Assembly: GCA_002722705.1 (NCBI GenBank)
Contig: PBMP01000079.1
Span: 1-64,000 of the forward strand
Source: Pseudobdellovibrionaceae bacterium
GTDB taxonomy: Bacteria; Bdellovibrionota; UBA1018; UBA6935
DNA length: 64,000 nt
Direction: 5' to 3'
The first letter of the stretch is position 1. Every line of letters starts with the position of its first letter. A model generated the notes under the pieces. It searched no databases. It was not told where the DNA came from and saw only the letters and a list, made by a program, of their open reading frames with translations. The translations under genes and the position numbers were made by a program. Of this stretch, positions 19,512 through 28,668 are shown piece after piece.

Positions 19512-20435
19512 ATGGTTTGTCCTCCTTCTGATGATGAAAAAACAACAGTACTCGACGCGACTCAAGAGACGCTTAGAAATGAACTTCAAGCAGCAAAAGA
19601 GCATGGTGCTTGCTTTATTGTCATTCGTGGAGCACGACAGGGGCATCGCTTCATTATTGATCAACATGAAATGACTCTTGGGAGAGATCCTTCTGCGGAA
19701 ATCTCTATTGATGATCCAAGTATCTCGAGAAAACATGCACGAATTACAAAAACAGGAGAAAACGAATACAGCATCATGGACACTGGTTCTTCTAATGGAA
19801 CCGTGGTTAACGGAAAAACGCTTGAAAAAAATCAACCTGTTATTCTGCAAAAAGAAGACATGGTTAAAATCGGAAGTTCGATTTTAAAGTTTCTTCCTGC
19901 AGGAGAAATTGAAATTCTTTTCTATGGAAAAATGGAAGACGCAGCTCATACAGATGCGCTCACTCGAATTTATAACAAAGGATATCTGATTGAAGCTTTG
20001 GATGCTGAATTCAAAAGAGCAAAAGCCCTTCACCAAGATTTTGCTCTGCTCTTTTTTGATATTGATCACTTCAAGAAAATTAATGATACTCACGGACACG
20101 ATGCCGGAGACTACATTTTAAAGGAATTTACTCGAATCATTGCAACCAAACACCTCGAAGAAAAAGAAGTGTTCGGTAGATATGGAGGAGAAGAGTTCAT
20201 CATTCTTTCTCCAGGTAAAAACAATGAACAAGCAGAAAAGCTGGGTGAAGATATTCGCGCTACGATTGAGGCACACCCCTTCATCTATGAAGGAACTCGA
20301 ATCCAAGTAACTGCAAGCATTGGGATCTGTAATATCGATTCCTCTATTGAGACAAGTCAAACATTACTTAAAAAAGCAGATGCCGCTCTTTATGAATCCA
20401 AAGAAAACGGTAGAAACCAAGTTTCAGTCGCTTGA
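19512..20435 (+). CDS. FHA-GGDEF diguanylate cyclase (DgcB-like)
   Basis: Makes c-di-GMP from GTP. I use ATG 19512 (307 residues); TTG 19443 would add 23. A short tail with DDEKTTVLDATQE precedes a complete FHA domain (LGRDPSAEI, DPSISRKHARI, GSSNGTVVNG; about 35-130), then GGDEF (about 150-305) with the active loop RYGGEEF, FFDIDHFKKIND and ASIGI. The inhibitory I-site RxxD before GGEEF is replaced by ExxE, so product inhibition is probably lost. This matches Bdellovibrio bacteriovorus DgcB, a cytoplasmic cyclase needed for prey invasion, whose phosphorylated N-terminal tail binds its own FHA domain. The Thr-Thr pair here is the likely counterpart (inference). Confidence 0.92.
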   Translation: MVCPPSDDEKTTVLDATQETLRNELQAAKEHGACFIVIRGARQGHRFIIDQHEMTLGRDPSAEISIDDPSISRKHARITKTGENEYSIMDTGSSNGTVVNGKTLEKNQPVILQKEDMVKIGSSILKFLPAGEIEILFYGKMEDAAHTDALTRIYNKGYLIEALDAEFKRAKALHQDFALLFFDIDHFKKINDTHGHDAGDYILKEFTRIIATKHLEEKEVFGRYGGEEFIILSPGKNNEQAEKLGEDIRATIEAHPFIYEGTRIQVTASIGICNIDSSIETSQTLLKKADAALYESKENGRNQVSVA

Positions 20436-21227
20436 TTTTTTTACTAAAATTGATCGGATAAAAACTCTTGAACAAGATAACTGAGCTCGGTCCATCCTCA
20501 ATAGCGCACCAAGCGACTTCATTTCCATTTCAAAAAGCGGATTTACTTCAAACTCTTTTAAAGCTGTTTCTAGTTCGGGCTTCGATGTTTCTTTCTTTTT
20601 CTTTTTGACGTACCACAACCAACCTGCTCCATACCCAGCCCCTAAGATCAATGGAACTGGACTTACAAGGTAACCAAGAGTTGCAAGAAGACCTACCCCC
20701 ATGACTGTCCCCATTCCTTTGACTTCTTGTTTAAAAGATCGGTCCTCTGTACTTATTTTTTTTATTTCTTTTATTTTCTGATGTTTTTTTGGTTCAATAT
20801 TTTCGATCCAATCAACAACCATTTTAACTTTCCAAAGAGCGATCAACTCATCAAAAGTAGATTCATACTCATATTCTGTTTCAAAAGAATCACGATATCT
20901 TCCCAAATTTTTTGTTTCGATTTTTTTCACGGTATTTTCGAGTTTTCGATTTACACAAACTCTAAAAAGCTCATGAAACTTATCAGGAATTCTTGAAAAA
21001 TCTAAAAACAACTCTGCAATAGGATTATAGACCTCATAATAAGGAAGATCTGGATGAAATTGCCAAAATTGCCTAATAAAAAATTGATTTCTGGGATTAT
21101 CTAAAATTTTTGGATTCACTTTTTTTACAGGAATAGCGTTTTCTTGAATAATTTCATACACCATCGAATGCGAATACGCGATACTAGAGAAAAGAAATAA
21201 AAGAAGAGAAAAAAAAGAACGACTCAC
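20424..21227 (-). CDS. Exported membrane protein of unknown function
   Basis: 267 residues from GTG 21227 with GGAGTGGTAAGG upstream. Signal peptide (cleavage near AYS, residue 19), an acidic/basic helical domain (30-165), then a Gly-rich hydrophobic stretch (about 172-203, possibly a hairpin of two membrane helices) directly followed by a KKKKKE cluster. A short tail has one Cys. No family recognised. It overlaps the diguanylate cyclase gene by 12 bp, tail to tail. Confidence 0.6.
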   Translation of the reverse strand: MSRSFFSLLLFLFSSIAYSHSMVYEIIQENAIPVKKVNPKILDNPRNQFFIRQFWQFHPDLPYYEVYNPIAELFLDFSRIPDKFHELFRVCVNRKLENTVKKIETKNLGRYRDSFETEYEYESTFDELIALWKVKMVVDWIENIEPKKHQKIKEIKKISTEDRSFKQEVKGMGTVMGVGLLATLGYLVSPVPLILGAGYGAGWLWYVKKKKKETSKPELETALKEFEVNPLFEMEMKSLGALLRMDRAQLSCSRVFIRSILVKKSSD

Positions 21228-21281
21228 AGCCTTACCACTCCAGAGGATTCAATCTTAAAAAAAGAAGCATCCTTATATCTC

Positions 21282-23744
21282 TCATCGCTCTAAACTCCAA
21301 GGTTCCTTTTCTTTTTTATTCTCTTGGTGGCTCCATTTTCTTTCATTTACTTTTTTACAAAGAAAACTCTCTTCTCGATGAGAAGAGGAAAGATAGTGAT
21401 TTTTCTTAATTTGTTCATTAAAAACAAGAGATTTTGTCCAACACCATTGATCTGAATAAACCTCTGCTTTTTCCCATCTTAGACAAACAGACAAAGTCAA
21501 ATCTCCTCCAGTTGGATCAAGAGTTATTTGTTCCTCACGAACACCGGATGAAGAAATACAGCTCAAAGACTCTTGATAACTTCCAAACCGAAAATCCACA
21601 TTTTGCTTTCTCTCTCCAGAGCAGTGAAGATGAAGGTCTTCAAAACTAGACAAAGAACTTCTGATTATATTTTTAGCCGCGCTTTTTGAAAGTTCATCTT
21701 GTTTCCTCTCTATGGACGATAAAATAGGTTCAGATTTTTTATGAAAGAGCCCATCATCTCTTTGACTCTTTAATCGAATTAATTCATCTTTTTCAGAAAT
21801 CAAAGGCAAACTATTTTGAAAATCCTGTATAGACTTCAAAATCTCTTCTTCCATCTCAGACGAAAGTTGTGTTGAAAGTTTTTTTAACTTGCAGTTTTCA
21901 GACAAATTAAAACGATCGTTTTTAGATAAAAAGCTTTTTCTCATCTCCGAAATCAATGGATAAAACACCTCATCTTCATTTAAATCTTTATTTGAAATTT
22001 TAAACTTCTTTCTTACAGACTTTAAATTTAAAATTTCCTTTAGATCGTCTTCTTTAAGGTAATTTTTTTTATTTAAATGAAAAAGATCCCAAAAAAAGAA
22101 GTTTTTATATTGATCATTAAAATTCATATTATGAAAAGACTCTCGAAAAAGAAGAGACTCAATATCTTGAGTGTCTGAATTAAAATAAGCTTCCATTTCC
22201 GAATAAGATACACATAAATCTTTATCAGAAAATTCTTCTCCATCAAAAGAGTTCAATAAGTTTAAAAAATACTGAAAATGGCTTTGAAAAATATCATAAG
22301 CAAACCAAGGATAATCATTACTGATCCGAGTTAAAATAAAGAACCATCGAGAACTGTATTCTTTTTCTGTAAAAAACCCTTGCTCAAGTAAAGACTTTAA
22401 AAAAACTCCATCTTTTCTTGGATCAAAATTTTTCTGAAACTTAGAAAACAAAAAAGAAGCTTGATCATCTGAAAGCATTCCAACTTTAAGATCATAGTCA
22501 AGCGATGCCTGATTCCAAATTTGAGAATCATAAGGAACATCACAATAATTATTTAAAAAATCATTCACAGATAATGATGTTTTTTTCTTTTTAGGAATTC
22601 CTTTTTTAGTTAGCTTTTCTTTTTTATCAAAGAGCAGGTAAAGTTTTCCCTCTGACCCCGTAGTCATTAAAACTTGGTTTTGGTAAAAATATAACTGTTC
22701 AAAATAAATAAATGGATCAGTTTCTATGAATGAAAAATCATTCATAGAAATTTCATAAAACTTTGAATGACTATAAAAATCAAAGTAAATGAAAAACCGA
22801 TCTTCTTTTTCTGAAAACCTAATTATTGGATTTTCAATCGCAGGGATTTCTTTTTTGTTAAAAAAATGTAATTTTCTTTTAATAAAATCAAACACACCCC
22901 AACCACGTGTTGTTTGAGCAACAAGAACTTTGTTTTGAGGAGAAACCTCTGAATAAAGCACCTTTCCTTTAAAATTCAGTTTTTGTTTCTTTTTGCTTAT
23001 TATATTTGAAAGAAAAAAAGAGCCTGAATCGAATTGATAAATAAAGCTTTCATGATCAATCCAAAAAAAATCTTTAATTTTTTGATTTAACTGAATGATT
23101 TTTTTGGTTTCAAAATCATACAAAAAATTATTTTCAAATTCCTTAATCCAAATTAACTTTCCATAAGGAGAAATCTTGATATCTAGAACTTTATTTCTTA
23201 ACTTAAGCTTATTCAGTTGAAAATCACTTAACCGAAGAAGACTCATCTCTTGCTCTGTATGAGAAACAATGAAATCACCCTGAACATTAGCTATTTCACC
23301 TTCAATTTCAATCGAAGGACCACCTGTAAAAAGGGAAAGCACTTTCCACTTTTTATCACTTCCTTTTTTTTGGATAAAATAATCATCTAAATCGGAAAAC
23401 AGAGATTCAACTGAAACATCAGTAATTGTTTTTATTTTTCGAAACGAAGGGAGTTCATAAATCACTCCCTGCTCATTGATTTCATCTAAAATAAAAACAT
23501 AACGGCCTGTTTTTGAAAAAACAGCATGAGCTTGAGTCGTCTCCACTGGAATCGTCCTCATCCAGTTAAACTGCAAATCAAGTAGTCCATAGGTGTCCCG
23601 TCCTTTTCGTCCAAAGACAAACCTACCGGAGGGAGAAACCTCTGAATAAACCAAAGAATGTCTCAATTTTTTTGAATTCACTAAATCTGAATAAGCTAAC
23701 GGGGTCAGAGATCCCATCCACAACAATAACAATACCCATCTCAT
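21282..23744 (-). CDS. Large exported protein, WD40-like N-terminal half
   Basis: I choose ATG 23744 (820 residues), which gives a clean signal peptide MRWVLLLLWMGSLTPLAYS; the frame is open further upstream (to 23828). Residues 25-390 show repeated blade-like units with SPSGRFVFG, FSKTGRYVFIL, ISPYGKLIWIK and VSPQNKVLVAQ, a pattern of WD40/TolB-like beta-propellers. The second half is helical, rich in Asn, Lys, Phe and Ser, with five or more Cys near the end. No family recognised. First of a group of large exported proteins of unknown role (20424-28315). Confidence 0.6.
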   Translation of the reverse strand: MRWVLLLLWMGSLTPLAYSDLVNSKKLRHSLVYSEVSPSGRFVFGRKGRDTYGLLDLQFNWMRTIPVETTQAHAVFSKTGRYVFILDEINEQGVIYELPSFRKIKTITDVSVESLFSDLDDYFIQKKGSDKKWKVLSLFTGGPSIEIEGEIANVQGDFIVSHTEQEMSLLRLSDFQLNKLKLRNKVLDIKISPYGKLIWIKEFENNFLYDFETKKIIQLNQKIKDFFWIDHESFIYQFDSGSFFLSNIISKKKQKLNFKGKVLYSEVSPQNKVLVAQTTRGWGVFDFIKRKLHFFNKKEIPAIENPIIRFSEKEDRFFIYFDFYSHSKFYEISMNDFSFIETDPFIYFEQLYFYQNQVLMTTGSEGKLYLLFDKKEKLTKKGIPKKKKTSLSVNDFLNNYCDVPYDSQIWNQASLDYDLKVGMLSDDQASFLFSKFQKNFDPRKDGVFLKSLLEQGFFTEKEYSSRWFFILTRISNDYPWFAYDIFQSHFQYFLNLLNSFDGEEFSDKDLCVSYSEMEAYFNSDTQDIESLLFRESFHNMNFNDQYKNFFFWDLFHLNKKNYLKEDDLKEILNLKSVRKKFKISNKDLNEDEVFYPLISEMRKSFLSKNDRFNLSENCKLKKLSTQLSSEMEEEILKSIQDFQNSLPLISEKDELIRLKSQRDDGLFHKKSEPILSSIERKQDELSKSAAKNIIRSSLSSFEDLHLHCSGERKQNVDFRFGSYQESLSCISSSGVREEQITLDPTGGDLTLSVCLRWEKAEVYSDQWCWTKSLVFNEQIKKNHYLSSSHREESFLCKKVNERKWSHQENKKEKEPWSLER

Positions 23745-23920
23745 AATGCGACGAGTTAGCATTAAAAATAAAAGACGACAATGCGTAGATATTAAAATCT
23801 CATTTTTGATAAAGCTTATTAATATCAATTACTTAACTTCAAATTTCGATATTCAGCACACGCTTCATTTCATTTCAAAAAACTTGTTTTTTTTGATCGA
23901 CTAATGCATAGTGTCTACCA

Positions 23921-25765
23921 ATGGCTCTCCTCGCTCTTTCAAAATCATTGCTTTTCTTGGCTCCCTTATTAGTAAGACCTGATCTGACTCTTGCTTATGA
24001 TGGGTGTCATCTTGAAAGAAAAGAGAACGTAGTCCCACAAGAAATTGCGTGCCAAATAATCAATCAAAATCCATCGAAATACTCCAAAATGAGTGACTTT
24101 CGTCACTGGATGGATAAAAAGACCTCCTCTTTTGTTGAAGAATTCAGCCTGATATACAATGACATGGCAACGGGATCTTCTCAAAAATGTTCTTTTAAGG
24201 AGCATCCTGACTCCCCTCCTACTTGCTGTGGCAACGCATGTGTTTTGACCATCAATTCCTACTATGCTCCAAACCACCGACTAAGGTCCCCAAAGGACTT
24301 TACTCATAAAGTTCAAAGATTTCAAAACACCCATTCAAAACATAGGATTCTGATCGACACTGAGGACCTACATGGCTATGGTCCCTCTTTTTATGGAACT
24401 CGACACTACGTAAAACCCCTCAAGCATTATCTCCCTGAAGAAATTAAAAAAGATGTAATCTCTTTTGGGAGTATTTCAGCAAATGGATTTAGACTAAGAA
24501 ATCAAAAAATCAATAATGATCTTTATGTTCTTACATATGACTACCAAAGTGACCGGCGTTTGTTCGATAGTGGTTCTTTCGATTATTATTTTAGTCACCG
24601 ACATTCTATAAATAAAATAATTTACTCTGCTCAAGAAAAACTTCCCGGAGTAAACGCTCAGGATTTGATTAAAGTTTTAAAAGGAACGGCAATATACATT
24701 AATGGAGCCCCTGGAAAAGCCCCCATTCCGATTGTCAACGTTCCTTTGTTTCTTTATGTTGTAAAATGGTTATCACCTCACTGGAAAAAAAATCAAAATG
24801 ACATTAAAGAACTTCTTAAAGATTCAAGTTTTTTTAAAAAAATTAGAAACACAGAACTTGAAGAAAAGAAAGAAATACCGATTAATGAATCCTCCTCATG
24901 TGATGAAATTGACCAACAATACATTGCTCTTTTTCATCAATTTGCAATGGCTCCTGATCGAGAAGATTTTAGGAATTCATTTATTCAATACATCAAAAAA
25001 GTTAAAAAACTGGGGTTGATATGGCCACGAAATAACGAAATAGCCTATTCTTCAAAAAGTGGAATTGAAAAACTAAATGAAATGCCTTGGAATTGGGAAA
25101 AAATCAAAATTCTTCTTTATTCTAAAAACTTTGATTCAGTGATTCGAAAAGAAATTAGAACTCGAAAAACACCTAAACAACTCATAAAGCTCTATACTGC
25201 ATTGAAAGAAGAAAAAAATGATTTAAAATTTTTTCTTTCCAAAAAAAACCATTCAAATAAAATGATGCACACATGGGAACAAAAAGAAATTAGAAAAAAA
25301 ATCAAAAAATTAGAACGACTATTAAAAACCATAGACAATTTCACTGACACTGCTCATGAGCAAATCAACGAAAATATCCTTACCGAAGATACTCTCCTTG
25401 ATCAAATTAATGAATCTCAAGGACTTCACTTCGAAACCATTGAGCTCAGCCCACAAAACTTCTTTAATGGAACCTATAAAAAAGAAGTGCTTCAGCAAAT
25501 GAAAAGCGCTGCCTCAGCAGATTCCAGAAAAGCAATTTTATATCAAATTATTTATGGCCTTTATGAATTTAGAAATTATGAATTTAAAGGGAAAAAGCTT
25601 GCAATACCCATCGTTAAAAATCAAATCAAAGCAGTCATAAAAGAGTATACAAACCAGGCTTCTGAAGAAGAAATTACAGCTGTCATTCAAGAAATTTCAC
25701 AGATTGAATTTAAAAATACAAATGATAAAAATATGATATTAAAAATACTCAAAAGATCAATTTGA
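23921..25765 (+). CDS. Large exported lysine-rich protein of unknown function
   Basis: 614 residues with an N-terminal signal peptide (cleavage near LAYD, residue 26). A Cys-rich stretch follows (CSFKEHPDSPPTCCGNACV, about 88-108), then a mixed domain with DTEDLHGYGPSFYGTRHY (about 147-164) and SFDYYFSHRHS (about 223-233). These His/Tyr-rich segments could form an active site but match nothing I know. Residues 300-614 are helical and very Lys/Ile/Glu-rich. No Shine-Dalgarno is visible. Divergent from the propeller-like gene, with about 175 AT-rich bases between. Confidence 0.55.
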   Translation: MALLALSKSLLFLAPLLVRPDLTLAYDGCHLERKENVVPQEIACQIINQNPSKYSKMSDFRHWMDKKTSSFVEEFSLIYNDMATGSSQKCSFKEHPDSPPTCCGNACVLTINSYYAPNHRLRSPKDFTHKVQRFQNTHSKHRILIDTEDLHGYGPSFYGTRHYVKPLKHYLPEEIKKDVISFGSISANGFRLRNQKINNDLYVLTYDYQSDRRLFDSGSFDYYFSHRHSINKIIYSAQEKLPGVNAQDLIKVLKGTAIYINGAPGKAPIPIVNVPLFLYVVKWLSPHWKKNQNDIKELLKDSSFFKKIRNTELEEKKEIPINESSSCDEIDQQYIALFHQFAMAPDREDFRNSFIQYIKKVKKLGLIWPRNNEIAYSSKSGIEKLNEMPWNWEKIKILLYSKNFDSVIRKEIRTRKTPKQLIKLYTALKEEKNDLKFFLSKKNHSNKMMHTWEQKEIRKKIKKLERLLKTIDNFTDTAHEQINENILTEDTLLDQINESQGLHFETIELSPQNFFNGTYKKEVLQQMKSAASADSRKAILYQIIYGLYEFRNYEFKGKKLAIPIVKNQIKAVIKEYTNQASEEEITAVIQEISQIEFKNTNDKNMILKILKRSI

Positions 25766-25804
25766 GAGCATAAAAAATGATTCTACAAATAAATATAATT
25801 TCAT

Positions 25805-28315
25805 TTATTTTAATAGACAATTTAATCTTTGATCCGAATCAATAACATAAATTGAAACATGATCTAAAGTTTCAAGAATTTTTTGTGCAGTTACACTTAA
25901 TTTATTTCGAGTTTTTTCTCCATAAGACTCAACCCTTTCCTGAATCCAACGCAAAATATACTCTTTATCTTGAGGGATCACTTTATTCGCTATTTTAGAA
26001 ATTTTTTTAGAAGCTTCTTCAAGAGAAATACTTTCATTTAACAAACCATCAACAACAACTGATAATTGATAAATCTCTTTTTCTAATTGGTTTTTCATAA
26101 CATCAGGATATTTTTTCATTAAACTTAAATGTTTTCTTTTTGCTTCCTGAATTTCATATTTTTTCAACTGTTTTCTTTCTTCAAATCTTTGATTTTCTAT
26201 TTTTAGTTCTTCATTCTCCATTGATTTAATTTCTTTTTGGACTTGCTCATTATTTTCAATCTGAGTATTTTCATTGTCTAATTTTTGATTATTTTTTTTC
26301 TGATCTTTTTCTTTAGATGAAACACCCTCAATGAAAGGCCTTAACGAACCAGGAGTCGAATCATCTGGGAACTCAATGTATCCAAAAAGTTTCTTCACTC
26401 GAATTACATTTCTCCGGTGCCCATCTGATAAACGAAGTACTCCGCTTCCATCATTTACTAATCCATGTTCTCCAATCATCTGAACATTTTTAGGAAGTAT
26501 TTCATTCATCAACGCAAGATTTATTTGATTTGAACTTGTGCACTGGACACAAATGCTACCACCTTTATTTAAACCACTCCAACGAGCATATTTTCCGGAT
26601 GCGTTTTCAGTTGGTGAATCAAAAGCATCATTTACATAGACAGATCGATCTAAAAAACTTCTTTTAATTTCATCTCGAGACACGGTAGTACTTCGACTCG
26701 ATAATTCCTCTAAGTCAGAAGCCCACAGATCAAAACCTGCTTTCTTTAGTTCTTGTGCTTCTTTTTTTAATTTTTCAGATGAAATCCGAGTGAGCGATTT
26801 TGGTAAAGACTTTTTTCTTTTAGGTTTCTTTATAAAATCAGCTTGAAAAGAAATTCCGGAAGCTCCAGATTTAGCATGTTTTAACTGAACCAACACTCCA
26901 TCAGAGTGTTTCATTTCAAATATATCAAACTCACCCCTTGATAGAATACGACCTTTCCAATAAATTCTAAAGTCTTGAATTTTTCCGTCTGGAGGCGTTG
27001 GTATCGATATCCATTGATCTTCAATTGTTATCGGTAAAATGGATTTCACTGTGGTTATTGATTGATTTGCTTTTCTTTTCGGAAATTTTTTTACTTTCTT
27101 TGTGAGTGAAAGCTCATCTGAAGAACGTTCAACATAGAATCCTTTATCACCATTTTTTACTTCAAATAATATGGTTTTTTCTTCTAATTTGGACTTTTCT
27201 ACATGTCCTAGTTGATCAAATGATTTCTTTCTTTGAATATTCTGTTGAGGTTCAATGGGAGAAACATGAACTTTATAAGCAGAGAAATTATCAGGAAAAC
27301 GTTTTCTCACAATATCGTCAATATTCGGCATTTTAAGTTTTTTCGCCACCTCATTCCGAATTTCCCAATAATCATCACCCTTAGACTCTTGAATAACAAG
27401 AAAATCACCAAAGTCTCCGAATCTTTTCGAACCCCAGGCACGATATAGACGCCTTGCAGTTGGGCGAATACGACTTTCATGACTAAGATTCAGTTTAGAA
27501 AATTGACTGACTTGGAAATTACGTTGTTCTTCCAATACTTGGAGTAATAAAAATCGATCATCTATATCTCCAAGATCCTCAAGAACCCTCGTCCAGCCCA
27601 AATACTCATTTATCGATCTCGTTTCATTTTTTACAAGCAAAACCATCCGATCAAAACGATCTTTAGGATAGTGTTCCTTATGTTTATTGATTAAATAGAG
27701 AAGAATTTTCTTTCTTTCCTCAAGAACTCGAGCATAATTTTTCTTTCGGTACTGCTCCCACCATTTTTGTGGATTGAATTTTTTTGTTTTTTGATTTTTA
27801 TCGTTTAGGATTTCTATTTTAATCATTTGTTGATTGAGGTTTCTTTGATCATTCGGAGACAATGCAGAATCTGGGAGATTGGGATCCAATCCCAAATAAC
27901 TCATTGCTTGATTTCGAATCTCATGAGGTTTAAGTTTTGTTTTTTTTGCAAAGTCTTTTTCAGCTTGCTTAAAATCTCGATAGATGGTCACCTCAGGTTC
28001 TGGATCAAATCCTAGGGCACGAACTTTTTGCTTTGCCTTGTTTACACCATTTTGAAACTTAATCTGAAGTACTTCGTCTGCTTCCTCATACTTTGCGATA
28101 AACTCAGGATGAGTTACAACCTCTTTTTTTACCTTTTGTGGAAAATGGAGTGTTCCCTTAAGCAAACCAGACTCACTATAGTACTTTGGCGGAACAGCAA
28201 AAATATAATCCCACAAAATCTTTGCATCATCAGAAAGATCAGAGGGCGGATCTTCAGCCGATGCCAGAAAACTCAAAAAACTAAAAATGAGAATTAAAAA
28301 ACGAAATAAACCCAC
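25805..28315 (-). CDS. Large exported protein with C-terminal coiled coil
   Basis: I choose GTG 28315 (836 residues) because it yields a clean signal peptide (GLFRFLILIFSFLSFLASAE); the frame can be read up to TTG 28360. Residues 30-330 are helical and basic. Residues about 565-665 form the best-ordered part: SGKYARWSGLNKGGSICVQCTSS, with a CxxC pair, then an ordered alpha/beta stretch ending near DDSTPGSLRP. A long Glu/Lys/Gln coiled coil (about 685-770) follows. The CxxC could bind metal or form a disulfide. No family recognised. Convergent with the 614-residue gene. Confidence 0.55.
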   Translation of the reverse strand: MGLFRFLILIFSFLSFLASAEDPPSDLSDDAKILWDYIFAVPPKYYSESGLLKGTLHFPQKVKKEVVTHPEFIAKYEEADEVLQIKFQNGVNKAKQKVRALGFDPEPEVTIYRDFKQAEKDFAKKTKLKPHEIRNQAMSYLGLDPNLPDSALSPNDQRNLNQQMIKIEILNDKNQKTKKFNPQKWWEQYRKKNYARVLEERKKILLYLINKHKEHYPKDRFDRMVLLVKNETRSINEYLGWTRVLEDLGDIDDRFLLLQVLEEQRNFQVSQFSKLNLSHESRIRPTARRLYRAWGSKRFGDFGDFLVIQESKGDDYWEIRNEVAKKLKMPNIDDIVRKRFPDNFSAYKVHVSPIEPQQNIQRKKSFDQLGHVEKSKLEEKTILFEVKNGDKGFYVERSSDELSLTKKVKKFPKRKANQSITTVKSILPITIEDQWISIPTPPDGKIQDFRIYWKGRILSRGEFDIFEMKHSDGVLVQLKHAKSGASGISFQADFIKKPKRKKSLPKSLTRISSEKLKKEAQELKKAGFDLWASDLEELSSRSTTVSRDEIKRSFLDRSVYVNDAFDSPTENASGKYARWSGLNKGGSICVQCTSSNQINLALMNEILPKNVQMIGEHGLVNDGSGVLRLSDGHRRNVIRVKKLFGYIEFPDDSTPGSLRPFIEGVSSKEKDQKKNNQKLDNENTQIENNEQVQKEIKSMENEELKIENQRFEERKQLKKYEIQEAKRKHLSLMKKYPDVMKNQLEKEIYQLSVVVDGLLNESISLEEASKKISKIANKVIPQDKEYILRWIQERVESYGEKTRNKLSVTAQKILETLDHVSIYVIDSDQRLNCLLK

Positions 28316-28668
28316 GTTTTCTTTTCGGAAGTTCAAAAGAAAGGCGAAAGTTTTTTGCAAAAAAACCTTGATCCATTAGATCCGCTGACACCTGATTGAC
28401 ATGTTAATCAAAGACATATGAATCTTCAACAAAGTTGACTTAAAATAACACCTACTCTAATCATGAACCGATCACTCGCGTTTTAAAGACTTATGTAACT
28501 ACTGAGTAAGTTGCATTTTTTAACTCAAATATAAACAATAATTTTGAGTATTTTCAGTAGTTTGTTAAAGTTTTTTTGTTTTGAGCCCACCCCGCAACTC
28601 CTTGCGTTTTAAAATTTTCATTTAGACTTGATGCTGCATGTCGTCATATGATCCAGTCCAAGATTGAT
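28316..28668. other. AT-rich intergenic region between divergent genes
   Basis: About 350 bases that must hold the promoters of the coiled-coil gene (minus) and the mutL operon (plus). A TTGACA at 28397-28402 and a TTGACT at 28435-28440 are possible -35 boxes, but neither has a convincing -10 at the right distance. No RNA gene, repeat or further reading frame was seen. Confidence 0.4.
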
